Positions 36,065 to 47,664 of a DNA stretch of 64,000 nt are shown in pieces. The DNA lies in assembly GCA_036365145.1 (NCBI GenBank), contig JAEOAD010002231.1, positions 4,691,501 through 4,755,500 on the forward strand. The letters run 5' to 3'. This DNA comes from Orientallactaga sibirica (lineage: Eukaryota; Chordata; Mammalia; Rodentia; Dipodidae). The notes under the pieces are model-generated. The model searched no databases. It was not told the DNA's origin and saw nothing but the letters and a program-made list of their open reading frames with translations. The translations under genes were made by a program, and so were the position numbers. Numbering within the stretch: position 1 is the first letter of the stretch; each line of letters starts with the position of its first letter.

Positions 36065-36376
36065 AAAAGTTTGCCAGCTTGGGCTGGAGAGATGGCTTAG
36101 CGGCTAAGGCGCCTGCCTGCTAAGCCTAAGAATGCTGGTTCCAATGTCCAGGGGTTCCAATCTCCAGGTCCCACGTTTAGCCAGATGCAAAGTGAGGCAA
36201 GGGCGCAATGCCGCACATGCCCACAAGGGGGCGCACGCATCTGGATTTCGTTCACAGCAGCTGAGAGACTGCTGGCGTGCCCATTTCTGTCTCCCTCTCC
36301 CTCTCTGTCTTTCTCTGTCTCTCTCTCTAAAAATAAAATAAAAAATAATTTAAAAAAATTAAAAAGTTTGCCAGCT
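36065..36376 (+). mobile_element. Young tRNA-derived SINE, type 2 with duplicated B box and TSD
   Basis: The 15-bp duplication AAAAGTTTGCCAGCT occurs at 36065-36079 and 36362-36376. The SINE body is 36080-36361. A box lies near 36093-36108. B-box segments lie at 36137-36149 and 36153-36165, 16 bp apart. The TCTC run and AAAATAAAATAAAAAATAA tail are intact. Low divergence and an exact duplication indicate a fairly recent insertion. Confidence 0.93.
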
Positions 36377-37071
36377 CTACATCAGACAAAGGATTCATAT
36401 CTAGGACATGAAAAGAGCTGCAAAGATTAAATATCAAAGAGCCAAATCATGAATAATCAACTAGACATTTTGCAAAAGAAGAAATACAAATGTCCAATCA
36501 ATATGTGTAAAAATATTCTATATTTTCAGTCATAAGGGAAATAGAAATGAAAACTGCTTTGATATTCCACTCATCCCAGGCAAGCCATATGTCATCACAT
36601 AAACAAAGGACAGTGAGTGCTGTTGAGGATGTGGAGAAAGAAGAACCTTTGTTCACTGCTGGTTGGAATGTAAACTTGTGCATCCACTATTCAAATTAGT
36701 CTGGAGGTTTCTCAAAATATCTGAAATTAAAAGTATACTATGACCCCGATAAACTACTCTGGTATTATTAAAGGAACTCTAAGTCAGCATGCCACAGAGA
36801 TATTTGCACACCCATGTGTATTGTTGCACTAGTCACAATAGCCAAAAAATGAAACCAGCCTTGGTGTCTATCAATAGATGTGTAAATAATAAAAGTATGT
36901 ATATATTCAAAATGAAATTTAGTCATGAAGAAAAATGAAATAATGATTTTGAAAGAAAATATTTGGAGCTTAAACATTGTTAAGAACAATCAGCCAGACT
37001 CCAAGACAAATGCTGTGTATTTTTTTCATATGTGGAACTTAGGTTTATGATAATATGTGTATGTGGGGGAA

Positions 37072-37082
<11 letters not shown>

Positions 37083-37102
<20 letters not shown>
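37083..37102. repeat. (TA)n microsatellite
   Basis: TA run within the L1 3'UTR, immediately beside the LTR insertion site. Confidence 0.85.
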
Positions 37103-37104
37103 GG

Positions 37105-37454
37105 TGTTGAAGTCAGGTTCATATTGCTGGTAGAAATCACCCAACCAAGAGCAGCTCATGAGAATAAAAAGGTTTATTTTGGCTTACAGGCTTGAGTAGG
37201 AAGCTCCATGATGGCAAGAAAAATGATGGCATGAGCAAAGGATGGACATCACCCTCTGGCCAACATAAGGTAGATACTAGCCACAGTAGAGTGTGCCAAA
37301 CACTGGCAAGGGGAAACTGGCTATAAAACCTATAATCCTACCTCCAAACAATACACTTCCTCCAGGAGGCTTTAATTTCCAATTGCCATCAGCTGGGGAA
37401 CCTAATATTCAGAACAACTATGTTTATGGGGGACACCTGAATCAAACCATCACA
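37105..37454 (-). mobile_element. Solo ERVL-MaLR-type LTR, family B (ORR1-like)
   Basis: 350 bp. On the minus strand it begins TGTGATGGTTTGATTCAGG and ends CA, with AATAAA in GCCAAAATAAACC. Flanking pentamers TATGG and TAGGG match at four of five bases. Other copies: 41183-41532, 46785-47134 and the split copy 47665-48549. Confidence 0.85.
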
Positions 37455-37716
37455 TAGGGGGAGATATAAAACTAGAAAGGGGGTCATGAGTAAGGAAGAA
37501 GAGATTTTAAAAAAGTGAGAAATAGGTTAATGGATGCTTTTACTAAGAAATGAGGTGGGTCTGAGGGAAGAAGGGAACGAGTTGGAGGCTAGGGGCATAG
37601 GATAGTGTATTGAGGGAGGATAACGAATGAGAATAAAGTATGGTTATACATATATATGAAGATGTCATGATATTTTGTATGCTAAACCAAAAGATTAATT
37701 AAAAAAATTAAAAATA

Positions 37717-37862
37717 ACCAGGCATGGTGGTTCATGCCTTTAATACCAGCACTTGGGAGACAGAGGTAGGAGGATTGCTGTGAGTTCAAAGCCACATTGA
37801 GACTACAGAGTGAATACCAGGTCAGCCTGGGCTACAGTGAGACCCTACCTTAAAAAACAAAA
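37717..37862 (+). mobile_element. B1 SINE
   Basis: ACCAGGCATGGTGGTTCATG start, normal B1 body and an A-rich tail continuing to about 37885. Confidence 0.9.
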
Positions 37863-38714
37863 GAAATAAAACAATAAAAATAAATGATCTTAGGAAAGAT
37901 GAAAGGATTAAAATCAACCAGCATTTGTGTCATAATAGACATTAAACCTGAAGTAATTTTAATAAAGGAAATAAGAGGAATTATTGAAATATAATATGAA
38001 AGTAGCGAAAACAATAAAAGACATTAACAGACAATAATCTTGTTTTATATCAACCAACAAAAGTTGTATTTAAGGAACAGTATAAAAGGAAAGATACAAA
38101 TTCTAATATTAGGAGTAGGAAGAAATATAGATCTATCTATCCTGCAGACAATAAAAAAGATAATATAAAATGAAAACCTTTATGATGAGAAATTTAGCAA
38201 CTCAAATTAAATGTACAAATATCTGAAATAATAAAACTTTTCAATGCTAATTCAAGAAAACATAGAAAACCTAAATAGCCTTATGCTTACCAAGTAACTA
38301 AAAATTTTGACAAAATTTTAGGGCTGAGTTATTTAATTGGTGGAAGTTTTCCAATACTTGAGGAATAACTGACCAAATCCAAAGAAAAGAATATTCAAAA
38401 AGAATTTTGCAATATATTAAATAGCTAATACATCATGACAAATTGGCATTTATCCAAGGATAGTATTTTATGTATCAGTTTACATATTAACAGAGTAAAG
38501 AAAATATATCTTAATCATTTACAACTATTCAAAAAATCATCTGATAAAATTAATACCTTGTTTTGATAGGAAATAGTCTGGCTACCTATGTGTATAGGGT
38601 CATCTCTTGCACAGCAAATATGTAGCAAGTCTAATAACATGCTTAAAGATGCAATATGAATGCTTTTCCAGTAAGATTAGGAATAAGAAAGATATTCTCT
38701 CATTTTTAAAAAGA

Positions 38715-38942
38715 GAGATGAATATTATTTTTAACATAAATATTTATTTGAGAGAGTGTGAAAAAGAGAAAGGGGCAGATAGAGAGAAGGAGAATGGGCA
38801 TGTCAGGGCCTCCACCCACTACAAAAAACTCCAGACACATGCACCACCTTATGCATCTGGCTTACATGGGTCCTAGAGATTTGAGCCAGGATCCTTTGCT
38901 TTGCAGGCAAGTGCCTTAACCGCTAAACTTTCTCTCCAGCTC
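38715..38942 (-). mobile_element. tRNA-derived SINE, type 1
   Basis: Minus strand, complete head at the high end (TTTCTCTCCAGCTC) and TATTTATTTGAGAGAG tail region. Confidence 0.87.
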
Positions 38943-39081
38943 AATATTCATTCTTGTTGGTTCTTAGCAACAGTATCCTGGAACTCCTACCTGGTGGAAA
39001 AAAAAAAAAAAAGAGAAGTAAATTTATAGATGATACAGTAAACAAAACATCTATTTTGAGCTGTCATTTTAGTCTATGTAG

Positions 39082-39686
39082 AAAATCCTAAGGAGCCAGG
39101 TCTGGGCTTCCTGTATGGATGATGTACAGGCAGGCACGGTGGTGTGGAGTGAGTAGGCCAAACCACTGTTTTCTGGCTCCTCCTAGACCCCTGGTGGTCC
39201 TGGTAGGTCTCATTGTGCCTTGCTTGGGGATGGCTGGTCCCTGTGTGAGCTGTTTGTGGAGTTTGTTGGTAGTGGGTGGAGGGGGAATCTTGGTGAATCT
39301 GGTATCAGCACAAGGGTGAAGGAGATAGACACTAAGGATACTCAATAACTACCAAAGCAGAAATCCAGAGGCTCCTAGGAACCCATCACTGAAGTAGACT
39401 TAAAGCTTAAAAATGGTTCAGGGAATTTTACAGAAGGGGTGGGAAGATTGTTAGAGCCACAAGTTGGAACATTTTGCACACAGACATTGCTTTTCCACAA
39501 TAACTGACTACTGACCTGATAATGCATGACCCTCAGTCCCCATGGGGTTGATCTGCATCCCCAATGAGAAAGGCCTCTTCATAAGAGGGGCAAGGAGAAG
39601 GAAAATGATGGTACCAACATGTGTTGTTTACATACTAAATACATCCATACCTAATAAAAATAAATTAAAAAAATAAAATCTAAGGA
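39082..39686 (+). mobile_element. 5'-truncated L1 3' end, lineage I
   Basis: Inserted between near-identical AAAATCCTAAGGA (39082-39094) and AAAATCTAAGGA (39675-39686). From about 39300 the insertion matches the 3'UTR of the L1 at 26057-31974 (for example GATAGACACTAAGGATACTC and CAGACATTGC) and ends in AATAAAAATAAATTAAAAAAAT. Homology of the 5' part 39095-39300 was not confirmed. Confidence 0.8.
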
Positions 39687-40069
39687 ATCTCAAAGGAAGT
39701 ACTAAAATCCGTAAGTGAATATATAACAATTTGGTATAGTAGAATCTTAATATTCTCAATAAATTTCTATATATTTGTAATAATTAGAAATTGAAATAAA
39801 AAACATGCTACATATTAGAATCTAAATTATAAACTACTTAGGGAAATGTCAAAACATATACAGAATTTTTATACTAAAAGTACAAAATATCAATAAGAGA
39901 GGTTAAAGGAAACAAATAAATGAATTGATATATCAAGTTAATACATTAGAAGAATCAATCGGGTAAGATATCATTTTTTCTGCCAGCTTTAGCTATTGAC
40001 TTATTTGAAATCCAAATAAAAGCCCCAGTTAATTTTTTAGAAAAATCAAAATAATAATTTTATCCTTTA

Positions 40070-40290
40070 AAATTTATTTTTGTTTGTATTTACTTGTGAG
40101 CAAAGAGAAAGAGAGAGAGAGAATGGTTGCACCAGGGCCTCTTGTTACTGCAAATAAACACCAGATGCATGTGCCTTTTTTCTTTTTTTTTCTTTTTGCA
40201 GCTGGGTTTACACTGATACCGAGGAATTGAACCCCAGGTCAGCAGGTTTTGCGAGCAAGCATCTTTAATGCCAGGGCCATATTTGCATTC
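40070..40290 (-). mobile_element. tRNA-derived SINE, type 1, with T-rich insertion
   Basis: Body interrupted by TTTTTTCTTTTTTTTTCTTTTT near 40174-40197. Head degraded at 40245-40280. Confidence 0.75.
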
Positions 40291-40609
40291 CTATTCTTTT
40301 TTATTTAAAATTTAAAATTAGAATTATGGCATTATATTTCATTATAACATTCAAACAGAATTTGTTTTTGCTCATTCTCCTCTTCATCCTTTCCCTGCTC
40401 CCCATTCTGAACCTCTTTGTACCCTTCCATCCCCTTAATCTTTTCACTTCCATGTCACTTGGGTCTTACTGACTTTGCCCCTCTTTATTTTTTGTTTTGT
40501 GTTGCTGGCCATGGATCCCAAGTCTGTGAGCATACTAGGTAAGCACTTTAGCACTGAGCTACATTCCCAGACCAGACTCCATAATTTTTACTGCAGTACA
40601 GGAAACCTA
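40291..40609. other. No gene; ID relic at its 3' side
   Basis: AT-rich followed by C/T-rich DNA that may be old L1. 40498-40575 on the minus strand is an ID element (complement GGGAATGTAGCTCAGTGC). Confidence 0.5.
40498..40575 (-). mobile_element. ID element
   Basis: Antisense of the ID core: GGATCCCAAGTC ... GAGCTACATTCCCAGACC. Confidence 0.7.
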
Positions 40610-41021
40610 TGTAGTGGACAGCTTCCATGATGCTGGGATGAACATCCAACCAAACAAAGTTTTATGGGAGGAAAGGATTTATTTCAAGCTTACAGAATCC
40701 AGAGGAAGTTCCATCAGTGATGCAAGAAGCTGACTCCCATTCATAAATCCAAGGAAAGAGAGAGAGAGATCACCACTACCCAGCAAACATCAAAAGCAGC
40801 AAGTACCAACCTGCAGCAGGAAGGACACCCAGAGCTCAAAGCTTTCTGCATACTTTGGGCTGAACTTCATATCTGCTCCCAAGCACACCTTTGGGTTGGA
40901 CCCTAGAATCCACATGCAGTGACAACTTCTTCCAGCCAGGTGGCTAGAAACCCAAGTTGCAAACTTAATAAACCATCTGAGTCTACTGCGGTGGGGGAGC
41001 ATTCATGTTCAAACCACCACA
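40610..41021 (-). mobile_element. ERVL-MaLR-type LTR, family A
   Basis: 412 bp, longer than other A copies because of extra sequence around 40745-40850. TG/CA ends visible. The flanking pentamers ACCTA and AATTA do not match well. Confidence 0.82.
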
Positions 41022-41182
41022 AATTATTATATTCAGAATAGTTTGGAGAAAAGTTGGAGGATTTTAGCTGACTACAATATGGACTATAAATTCTAGTGAT
41101 CACAATAACATGGTATTGGCATCAGTAGATTGTACAAAGTATCAGAAAAGCAAATAATAAAATTGACATATACTTCAGTGGT

Positions 41183-41532
41183 TGTTGCAGTTAGGTTCAC
41201 ATTGCTGGCAGAAATCACCAGACCAAAAGCAGCATTTGGGAAAAAAAGGGTTTATTTTGACTTACAGACTCAAGGGGAAGCTCCATGATGGCAGGGGAAA
41301 ATGATGGCATGAGCAGAGGGTAGACATCAGCCTTCTGGCCAACAACAGATGGACCATAGTAAAAGGAGAGTGTGCCAAACACCGACAAGGGGAAGCTGTC
41401 TATAATACCCATAAGCCTGTCCCCCAAAACACATTACCTCTAGGAGGCATTAATTCCCAAATCTCCATTTGCTGGGAACCTAGCATTGAGAACACCTAAG
41501 TTTTTGGGGGGCACCTGAATCAAAGCACCACA
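41183..41532 (-). mobile_element. Solo ERVL-MaLR-type LTR, family B
   Basis: 350 bp, closely similar to 37105-37454. Ends TGTTGCAGTTAGG (low side) and CACCACA (high side). A T14 run follows at 41540-41554. Confidence 0.85.
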
Positions 41533-41794
41533 TGCACAGTTTTTTTTTTTTTTTCAAAGGTGCTGGAGGAATTTAATGGTCAATGGGAAATCTGGAAATA
41601 GTGCTACATATATGTGCAGAAATGAATAACCTTTGATCCCTGCCTCATACTATAAATATTAATTGAAACTGAACTTTTAGCTAGATATGACAGCTTACCT
41701 TCCTGGAAGAAGGTCCAGAGGAGTATTTTAATCTGGGAGTGATAAAATGCTTTAGTAAAAAAGCAAAGAAAGCATTAATCATTAATAGCAGTTT

Positions 41795-41906
41795 AAAAAG
41801 TTAGACACTCAGGAGGCCAAGGTAAGAAGATTCCTTGGAATTCAAGGCCAGCCAGAGACTACATAGTAAATTCCAGGTCTGCCTGAGGTACAGCAAGATC
41901 CTACCT

Positions 41907-41941
<35 letters not shown>
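41795..41941 (+). mobile_element. B1 SINE, 5'-truncated, long poly-A
   Basis: Starts within the B1 (ACTCAGGAGGCCAAGG) and ends in an A run of about 32 bases at 41910-41941, the longest homopolymer in the window. Confidence 0.87.
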
Positions 41942-41945
<4 letters not shown>

Positions 41946-42049
41946 ATGAGAGAAGTTTAAATATTTAGTCATTAAAGGACACTGTTGAAAAAAATCCAGA
42001 AAATTAGCAGTAAAAAGGGTGAGATATTTTCAAAATGTTTTATTAGGGG

Positions 42050-42400
42050 CTGGCAATATGGCTCAAGGGACAAAGTACTTGATATGCAAGCATGAGTACT
42101 TTTGTTTGGATCCCCAGAATCCAGTAGCAATCTGGACGATATAGCCAGTATGTGTAACCCCAGTTCACTTGTGGTGAAAAGGGAGGTAGAGACAAGAGTA
42201 TCTTCCAGAAGCTCATAGGCCTACTAGTTTGGCAAATGGGGCAGTGAACAAGAGACCCTGCCTCAAACAAGGTGAGGGCTAACACTCTAAAGTTGTCCTC
42301 TAACCTCCACATGTGCACCTTGGCACAAGCATACCCACAATCAGACACATGAATGGGCATGCACACACACAAGTACCCATCACTAAAAACATAAGACAAC
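42050..42400 (+). mobile_element. B4A-like composite SINE
   Basis: A tRNA-like head GGGGCTGGCAATATGGCTCA, a B1-like middle (GTTTGGCAAATGGGG ... GAGACCCTGCCTCAAAC) and the GTTGTCCTCTAACCTCCAC tail with a CACA run, the layout of rodent B4A-type elements. Confidence 0.65.
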
Positions 42401-42997
42401 AAAGCATAATTTTACTAAAGTACTTGCAGAAAGAATACAAAAGCTTCTACAAAGAATAGAAATATAAAGATGAAAATAATCCAATTTTACAAATGGGTAC
42501 AAAATGAACTGTCACATGGCCACTAAATAGAAAACAATGTTCAGTGTCATCATCATCAGAAAGGGAAATTAAAACTGTCACATGCCAGTATTCACCCACT
42601 TGGGTAGCTGAAGGAGAAAGGATATCATGGAATATTGGGTAGATTGCAGCTCAACTAGAACACATGTGCATCACTGGTGGAATGTAAAATAGTTCAAATT
42701 TGGAAAAAAATATGAAAATCATTTCTACAAATAGAAATATTTTCATTTTTATAAAAATAGGGATTTCTATAAAACAGGGCATACACTTGCTCTATTATAG
42801 CAATCATTTTTAGAACTGGGATGAATCTTACAGCTGTTATGCTGAATAAAATAATCCAAGAGCAGAAGACTATGCAATGGATAATTCTGTTTATGTGAAG
42901 TTCTGGAAAAGATAAAACTAATTTAAGTTGTGAAAAATTTGGATTGTGATTGCTTCTGCATATAGATAAATACATAAATATGTGCATTTAATATGTA

Positions 42998-44176
42998 CAC
43001 TTTTATTTCTTTTTTTTCAGATGGCCTAATCCTAACCCTTTCTTTTTTTTTGTTTTTATTATTTATTTTTTTATTTTTATTTTTTTATTGACAATTTCCT
43101 TAATTGTAGATAATATCCCATGGTACTTCCCTCCCTCTCCCCCTCCCCCCCAGTTTCCCCTTTAAAACTTCACTCTCCCTCATATCCCCTCCCCCCTCTC
43201 AATCAGTCTCTCTTTTCTGTTTGATGTCATCATCTTTTCCTCCTATTATGATGGTCTTGTGTAGGTAGTGTCAGGCACTGCAAGGTCATGGATATCCAGG
43301 CCATTTTGTGTCTGGAGGAGCACGTTGTAAGGAGTCCTACTCTTCCTTTGGCTCTTACATTCTTTCTGGCCCCTCTTCCTGCATTGGACCCTGAGCCTTG
43401 GAAGGTGGGTTTGAGATGTTCCAGTGATGAGCACTCCTCCGTCCCTTCTTCTCAGCACCATGGTGCCTTCTGAGTCATCCCAAGGTTGTCACCATCTGAA
43501 AAGAGAAGCTTCTCTAAAACAAAAGTGAGAGTAGTATCAATATATGGGTGTGGACATTAAGAGAAGTGCTTACTGGACAGTTTGGTGAGCATAGTATATA
43601 CATTTAGCGAGACACCAGTAGACATTACACCCTTAGGGCTCATGACTACCCCTGTCATATGTTTTCAGTATCAGGGATGTATTCCCTCCCATAGAGTGGG
43701 ACTCCAGTCCAATTAGAGAGCAGTTGGTTTCCCCCATAACAGACATGCCACTATTGCACCTGTTGGCTCATTTGGCCTGGCTGGCCAAATTTAAGGTTTT
43801 CAGTGTTCATTGTTGAGTATCTTCATTGGTGATTTCTCTCTCTCCCATTGAACTGCATGCAGAGTAACTTTTTCCAACTTTCTGTCAGCTGGTCTACATG
43901 GAAGAGGCTTTCAGCTCAGCTCCAGCAGGATTTCTCAGTGACCTTTCAACCCAAGTATGTGGAGTCTTCAGCAATAGGGTTTTACCATCTATTCCTGGTG
44001 GGAAACCAAGGGCCTCGGCCAGGCCTATAATATTTTGGGGATATCTATGACCTCCCTGGCCAATAACTCACTGGTAGGTATCCCATCCCTGGCACTGAAA
44101 ATATTCTAGTAATAATCTATGGCTTCTGAGTGTTCCATTGTCCAGAAAAGTAGGTTTCCATATCACTTTTATTTCT
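42998..44176 (-). mobile_element. 5'-truncated L1 3'UTR, lineage II, with TSD
   Basis: The exact 13-bp duplication CACTTTTATTTCT lies at 42998-43010 and 44164-44176. The body 43011-44163 is an L1 3'UTR in antisense, containing the G-rich purine tract (C-rich at 43131-43195 on plus) and a 72-codon sense frame at 43246-43461. Two A tails separated by about 25 non-L1 bases occur at 43011-43085 (see findings). Confidence 0.9.
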
Positions 44177-44398
44177 AAGCTCTCTTTGTAAAACAGAAAG
44201 TTCTTGTGTCACAGAAACACTAAAAGCAACAATCAGGACTCAGATCTTGATTTCTAGATAATGATTTCCAGCTGAAAAGACTAGGAGTCTTTGAAGAAAT
44301 TGTAAAAACAGTGAGGAAAAGAACAAGATGAAGCTGGAAGTGTTAAAAAGTAAGGAAATGCTGAAATAATGATAAAGAAATGACTACACACTGGGTAA

Positions 44399-44697
44399 TG
44401 TGGTGGTATGAATCAGTTATACTTGATTCCCATCTGATGGCAATTTAGCATGTGGTGTGTTTTTAGGGGTGGGTTTAGGGGTTTTATCCCCAGATTCTTC
44501 CTTTTCAGGCCTCAGCTTGCTCTTGCTGCTCTCTACCAGCTGCTGTGGTAAGATATGATGTCCAACCTCTATTCTGCCATCCTTTCCTGCCATGCCGAAA
44601 CATTCCCTTAAGACTGTAATCCGAAATAACCCCTCTTCCCCCATCAGCTTCTTTTATTCTGGGGTTTTGTTCCTGAAATAGGAAGGTAACTAGAACA
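44399..44697 (+). mobile_element. ERVL-MaLR-type LTR, family C
   Basis: 299 bp from TGTGGTGGTATGAATC to GGTAACTAGAACA, with near-matching pentamers GGTAA / GGTAG on either side. A second, partial C copy is at 47955-48245. Its start resembles families A and B, but the body differs. Confidence 0.7.
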
Positions 44698-45314
44698 GGT
44701 AGTTTTCATTTTTATTTGTGGGGATTTTGGAGGCTGTCACCCTCACACTGACAACAACAGAAAGCCAATCCATGAGAGAATTAGTGGATCTTCTTGAACT
44801 CACCAAAGAATTGAAGGCAAAATAGCTTGATGCACACAGAAACATACAGCAAAGGGCTTTGCACAAAAGTAGTATATTACAGTTGAAAGAAGTGCAAGAT
44901 GATCTTTTCAACAGGAAGGAAATCATTGATGGTAGAGTCTTGCCTAGACCAATGTTAAGGAATGTCAGCTCTATTTTCTTCTTGTAGTTTCCAGTTTCAG
45001 ATCTATATTTAAATGTTTAATCTATTTTGAGTTGATATTAGTATCCCACAAATGTGATAATTTGATTTGTTAATTAAAATATTGATTTTAAAAGACAAAA
45101 CAAATGCGAAAAAGACAAAAGTCACAAGAAGAATATGAAGTGTTAGAAGTGTCTGATATTTGTTAAAATGGCAAAGGTTAAATTGTTAGCCAGGTTAACA
45201 ATTGGAATCATCAAATAAGCAAATTACAATAACTATGATTAGTGTGTTAGGGGCATTAAGGAAAATTTGGATAACATACACAAAAACATGGGTGACATAA
45301 GTAGTGCGGGGGGG
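44698..45314. other. No gene; old L1 piece and unassigned DNA
   Basis: 44965-45065 on the minus strand resembles L1 ORF2 (antisense TTTTGAGTTGATATTAGTATC). 44700-44960 shows a coiled-coil-like but stop-containing frame (LVDLLELTKELKAK) that I cannot assign. It could be MaLR internal sequence. A G9 run lies at 45308-45316. Confidence 0.4.
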
Positions 45315-45430
45315 GGGTGTGCTGGAGAAATGGCTTAGCAGTTAAGGTGCTTGCCAGCTAAGCCATAGGACCCAGGTTCGATTCTCCAGTACCCATGTAA
45401 GCCACATGCACAAGGTAACATGGGAGGTCA
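45315..45430 (+). mobile_element. tRNA-derived SINE, type 1, 3'-truncated
   Basis: Head and B box (GGTTCGATTCTCC, the most tRNA-like in the window) are intact. The body stops soon after CACATGCACAAGG. Confidence 0.8.
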
Positions 45431-45466
45431 TGTGAATGGGAGTTCTGCATAGCTCCCGTTTTTTTT

Positions 45467-45475
45467 TTGAATATT

Positions 45476-45514
<39 letters not shown>

Positions 45515-45697
45515 TTTGGAGAGAAAGGTGGTGGGGGAGAATGGGCATGTCAAGGTCTCTAGCCACTGCAAATGAACTCTAGATGCATATACCACCTTTT
45601 GCAACTGGCTTATGTGGGCACTGGGGAACTGAACCTGGGTCCTTGGGCTTCACAGGCAAGTGATTTAACTACTAAGCCATCTATCTCTCCAGCCACT
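45467..45697 (-). mobile_element. tRNA-derived SINE, type 1, with expanded (TTTA)n tail
   Basis: Tail at 45474-45517 has about ten TTTA units. The head contains a small duplication (CCATCTATCTCTCCAGCC). Confidence 0.87.
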
Positions 45698-45779
45698 GTT
45701 TTTGTTTTTAATATTTTATTTATTTATTGGAGAGAGTAAATAATTCAATAACATGTTCATCATTCAATACTGTATCATT

Positions 45780-46200
45780 TAATCTTCATAAGTTTGTGTA
45801 TACTGTATATGTTCTCTTTCTGTTCATTTGTAATTTTATTCATTGTGATCATATGTAAGATAAATCTATATTTTTCTATAATTTTTAAGGTTAGCTTTGC
45901 ATACACATATATGATCTATTTTGTAAAATTGCCCTGTGCTTCTGAGAAGAATATCTATTGGATGGAATTTTCTGTAGATGTTTGTTAAGTTCATTTAGTT
46001 AATGATGTCACTTAACTCTGCTGTGTCTCTGTTTTATTTATTTATTTATTTTTGCTGGGATGACCTGTCATTTGGTGAGACTGGGGTATTAAGTCATCCA
46101 GTAATATTATTCTAGGCTTATTCTCTGACTTTATATCTAGTAGTGTTTATTTTATGAACTAGGTGATACCCTTATTCAGTCTGAAAATGTTATTGGGAAG
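45780..46200 (-). mobile_element. Ancient L1 fragment
   Basis: Antisense L1 signature ATCTATTTTG ... TTCTGAGAAGAATATCTATTGG ... CTGTAGATGTTTGTTAAGTTC. The order relative to the next L1 block (RT thumb region) is not that of one element, so it is a separate copy. (TTTA)n at 46034-46052. Confidence 0.6.
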
Positions 46201-46330
46201 GTGATAAGAAATGCAATGAATCTGCAGATTACTTTGCAGTATTAATTTTTCCAGTCCATCATGATCATGAGAGATCTTTCTTTCTTAAGTATCTTAGAGG
46301 TTTCTTTGTAGAGGTATTTCATCTTTTTCA

Positions 46331-46755
46331 GGTTTATTCCCAGATATTTTATTTTTCATAAAGACATTGTGAATGGATTTTTTTTCCGTTTCATGTTTTG
46401 GTGAGTTCATTACTGTTGGATAGAAAAATTACTTGTTTCATGATTTTCTATCTTGCTACTTTGTGGAAAGTGTTTATTAGGTTGTTGCAGTTATTCCCAG
46501 GTAGAGCGGAAGAGAGAGATATTTTATTTTTCCCAAAACCGGGGAAAAAAACCACATTGTGAATGGACTCCTTTTTTCATGGGGAGGTATTTATATATTT
46601 TTGAGGAAGGGGGGAAGAGAGGATGTTTAAGGGCCAATATTATTTCACCACATCAGCAGCAGCTGAGGATAGGGAAAAAGTTTCAGCCTAGGTGTTTCAT
46701 GATTTTCTATCAGGCTTGCTCAACCAGGCCTCTTTGGGGAAAGTAAACTCTTAGA
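46331..46755 (-). repeat. Interleaved duplication in L1 sequence
   Basis: Blocks of 46331-46480 reappear in the same order in 46481-46755, separated by extra bases: TTATTCCCAG, ATATTTTATTTTTC, ACATTGTGAATGGA, TTTCATGATTTTCTATC and GGAAAGT. The second copy is about 1.8 times longer than the first and no other element explains the added bases. Confidence 0.75.
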
Positions 46756-46784
46756 ACCACTAGGCCTCACACTGGGCAGGGCCC

Positions 46785-47134
46785 AACAGCAGTCAGCTTC
46801 ACATTGGTGACAGAAAACACTTGAACAAGAGCTGCTTGTGGGAGGAAAGGTTTTATTTTGGCTTATAGACTCAAGGGCGAGCTCCATGATGGTAGGGGAA
46901 AATGATGGCATGAACAGAGGGTGGATATCACCTTCTGGCCAATATCATTTGGACAACATTATCAGGAGATTGTGCCAAATACTGGCAAGTGGAAGCTGGC
47001 TATAACACCTATAAGCCCACCCCAAGCAATATATCACCTCCGGGAGATTCTAATTCCCAGTTTGCCACCATCTGGGTGTACCTCGCATTCAGAACACATA
47101 AGTTTATGGGGGCACCTTAATCAAACCACCACAC
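46785..47134 (-). mobile_element. ERVL-MaLR-type LTR, family B
   Basis: Similar to 37105-37454. The low-coordinate end is blurred where it meets the interleaved duplication. The high end is AAACCACCACA. Confidence 0.82.
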
Positions 47135-47664
47135 AGGTCTAATAGTTTCCTAGTGAGTCTGTATGGTCTTTGCAGTATAGCAGTATGGCATTCAGAAATA
47201 GGGATCATGTGACTTCTTCCTTTCCTATTTGTATCCCTTTTATTTCTTTTTCTTGTTTTATTATGTTTGCTAAGATTTCAAGCACTGTATAGAATAAGAA
47301 TGGTGAGTGGGTAGTATTGTCTCATTCCAGATTTGGGTGAAATTCTGTATTTTTCCAATTTAATACAATATTAGCTATAGGGCATTTGTATATAGTCTTT
47401 GTCATAGTGATGTATAGTTCTGCTAATCTTATTTTGTTTAGGAAACTTATCAGAAAAGGATGCTAAACTTTGCTGATGGCTTTTCCTTCAGTAACTCTAG
47501 ATGATCATAAAATTTATGTTCCTAAGTATAACTGTGGAACATTTAAACTTATTGTTTTACAAATGTTAAAGCAATGTTGCATCCTTAGAATGAGAACAAT
47601 TTGTCCATAGTGTATGATTATAATGTATTATTGAACCTGATTTGCAGGAATACCACTTGGAATT

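Larger units (their letters stand above)
34905..37705 (+). mobile_element. Old L1: ORF2 RT to 3'UTR
   Basis: 34916-35233 is a frame from the RT region (GVRQGCLLVPLLF). 35260-36980 is the decayed thumb and C-terminal region. 36980-37705 is the 3'UTR with a purine-rich stretch at 37500-37625 and a tail of AATTAAAAAAATTAAAAA. A type 2 SINE and an LTR have inserted into it. Confidence 0.7.
37885..40069 (+). mobile_element. Ancient L1 ORF2 remnant, interrupted
   Basis: 37885-38714 and 38943-39094 read as very diverged ORF2 from the post-endonuclease part into the RT, for example TTGGCATTTATCCAAGGATAG at 38442 and TTATAGATGATACAG at 39025 (RT active-site region). 39675-40069 continues with the thumb region. 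A SINE and a young L1 3' end interrupt it. Confidence 0.6.
41022..43010 (+). mobile_element. Ancient L1 ORF2 C-terminal part and 3'UTR, interrupted
   Basis: 41022-41182 (ATAACATGGTATTGGCATCAG at 41104), 41545-41790 and 42480-43010 form one diverged plus-strand L1 series ending in AATGGATAATTCTGTTTATG. It is probably the continuation of the remnant at 37885-40069. Later insertions: LTR B, a B1 and a B4-like SINE. Confidence 0.6.
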
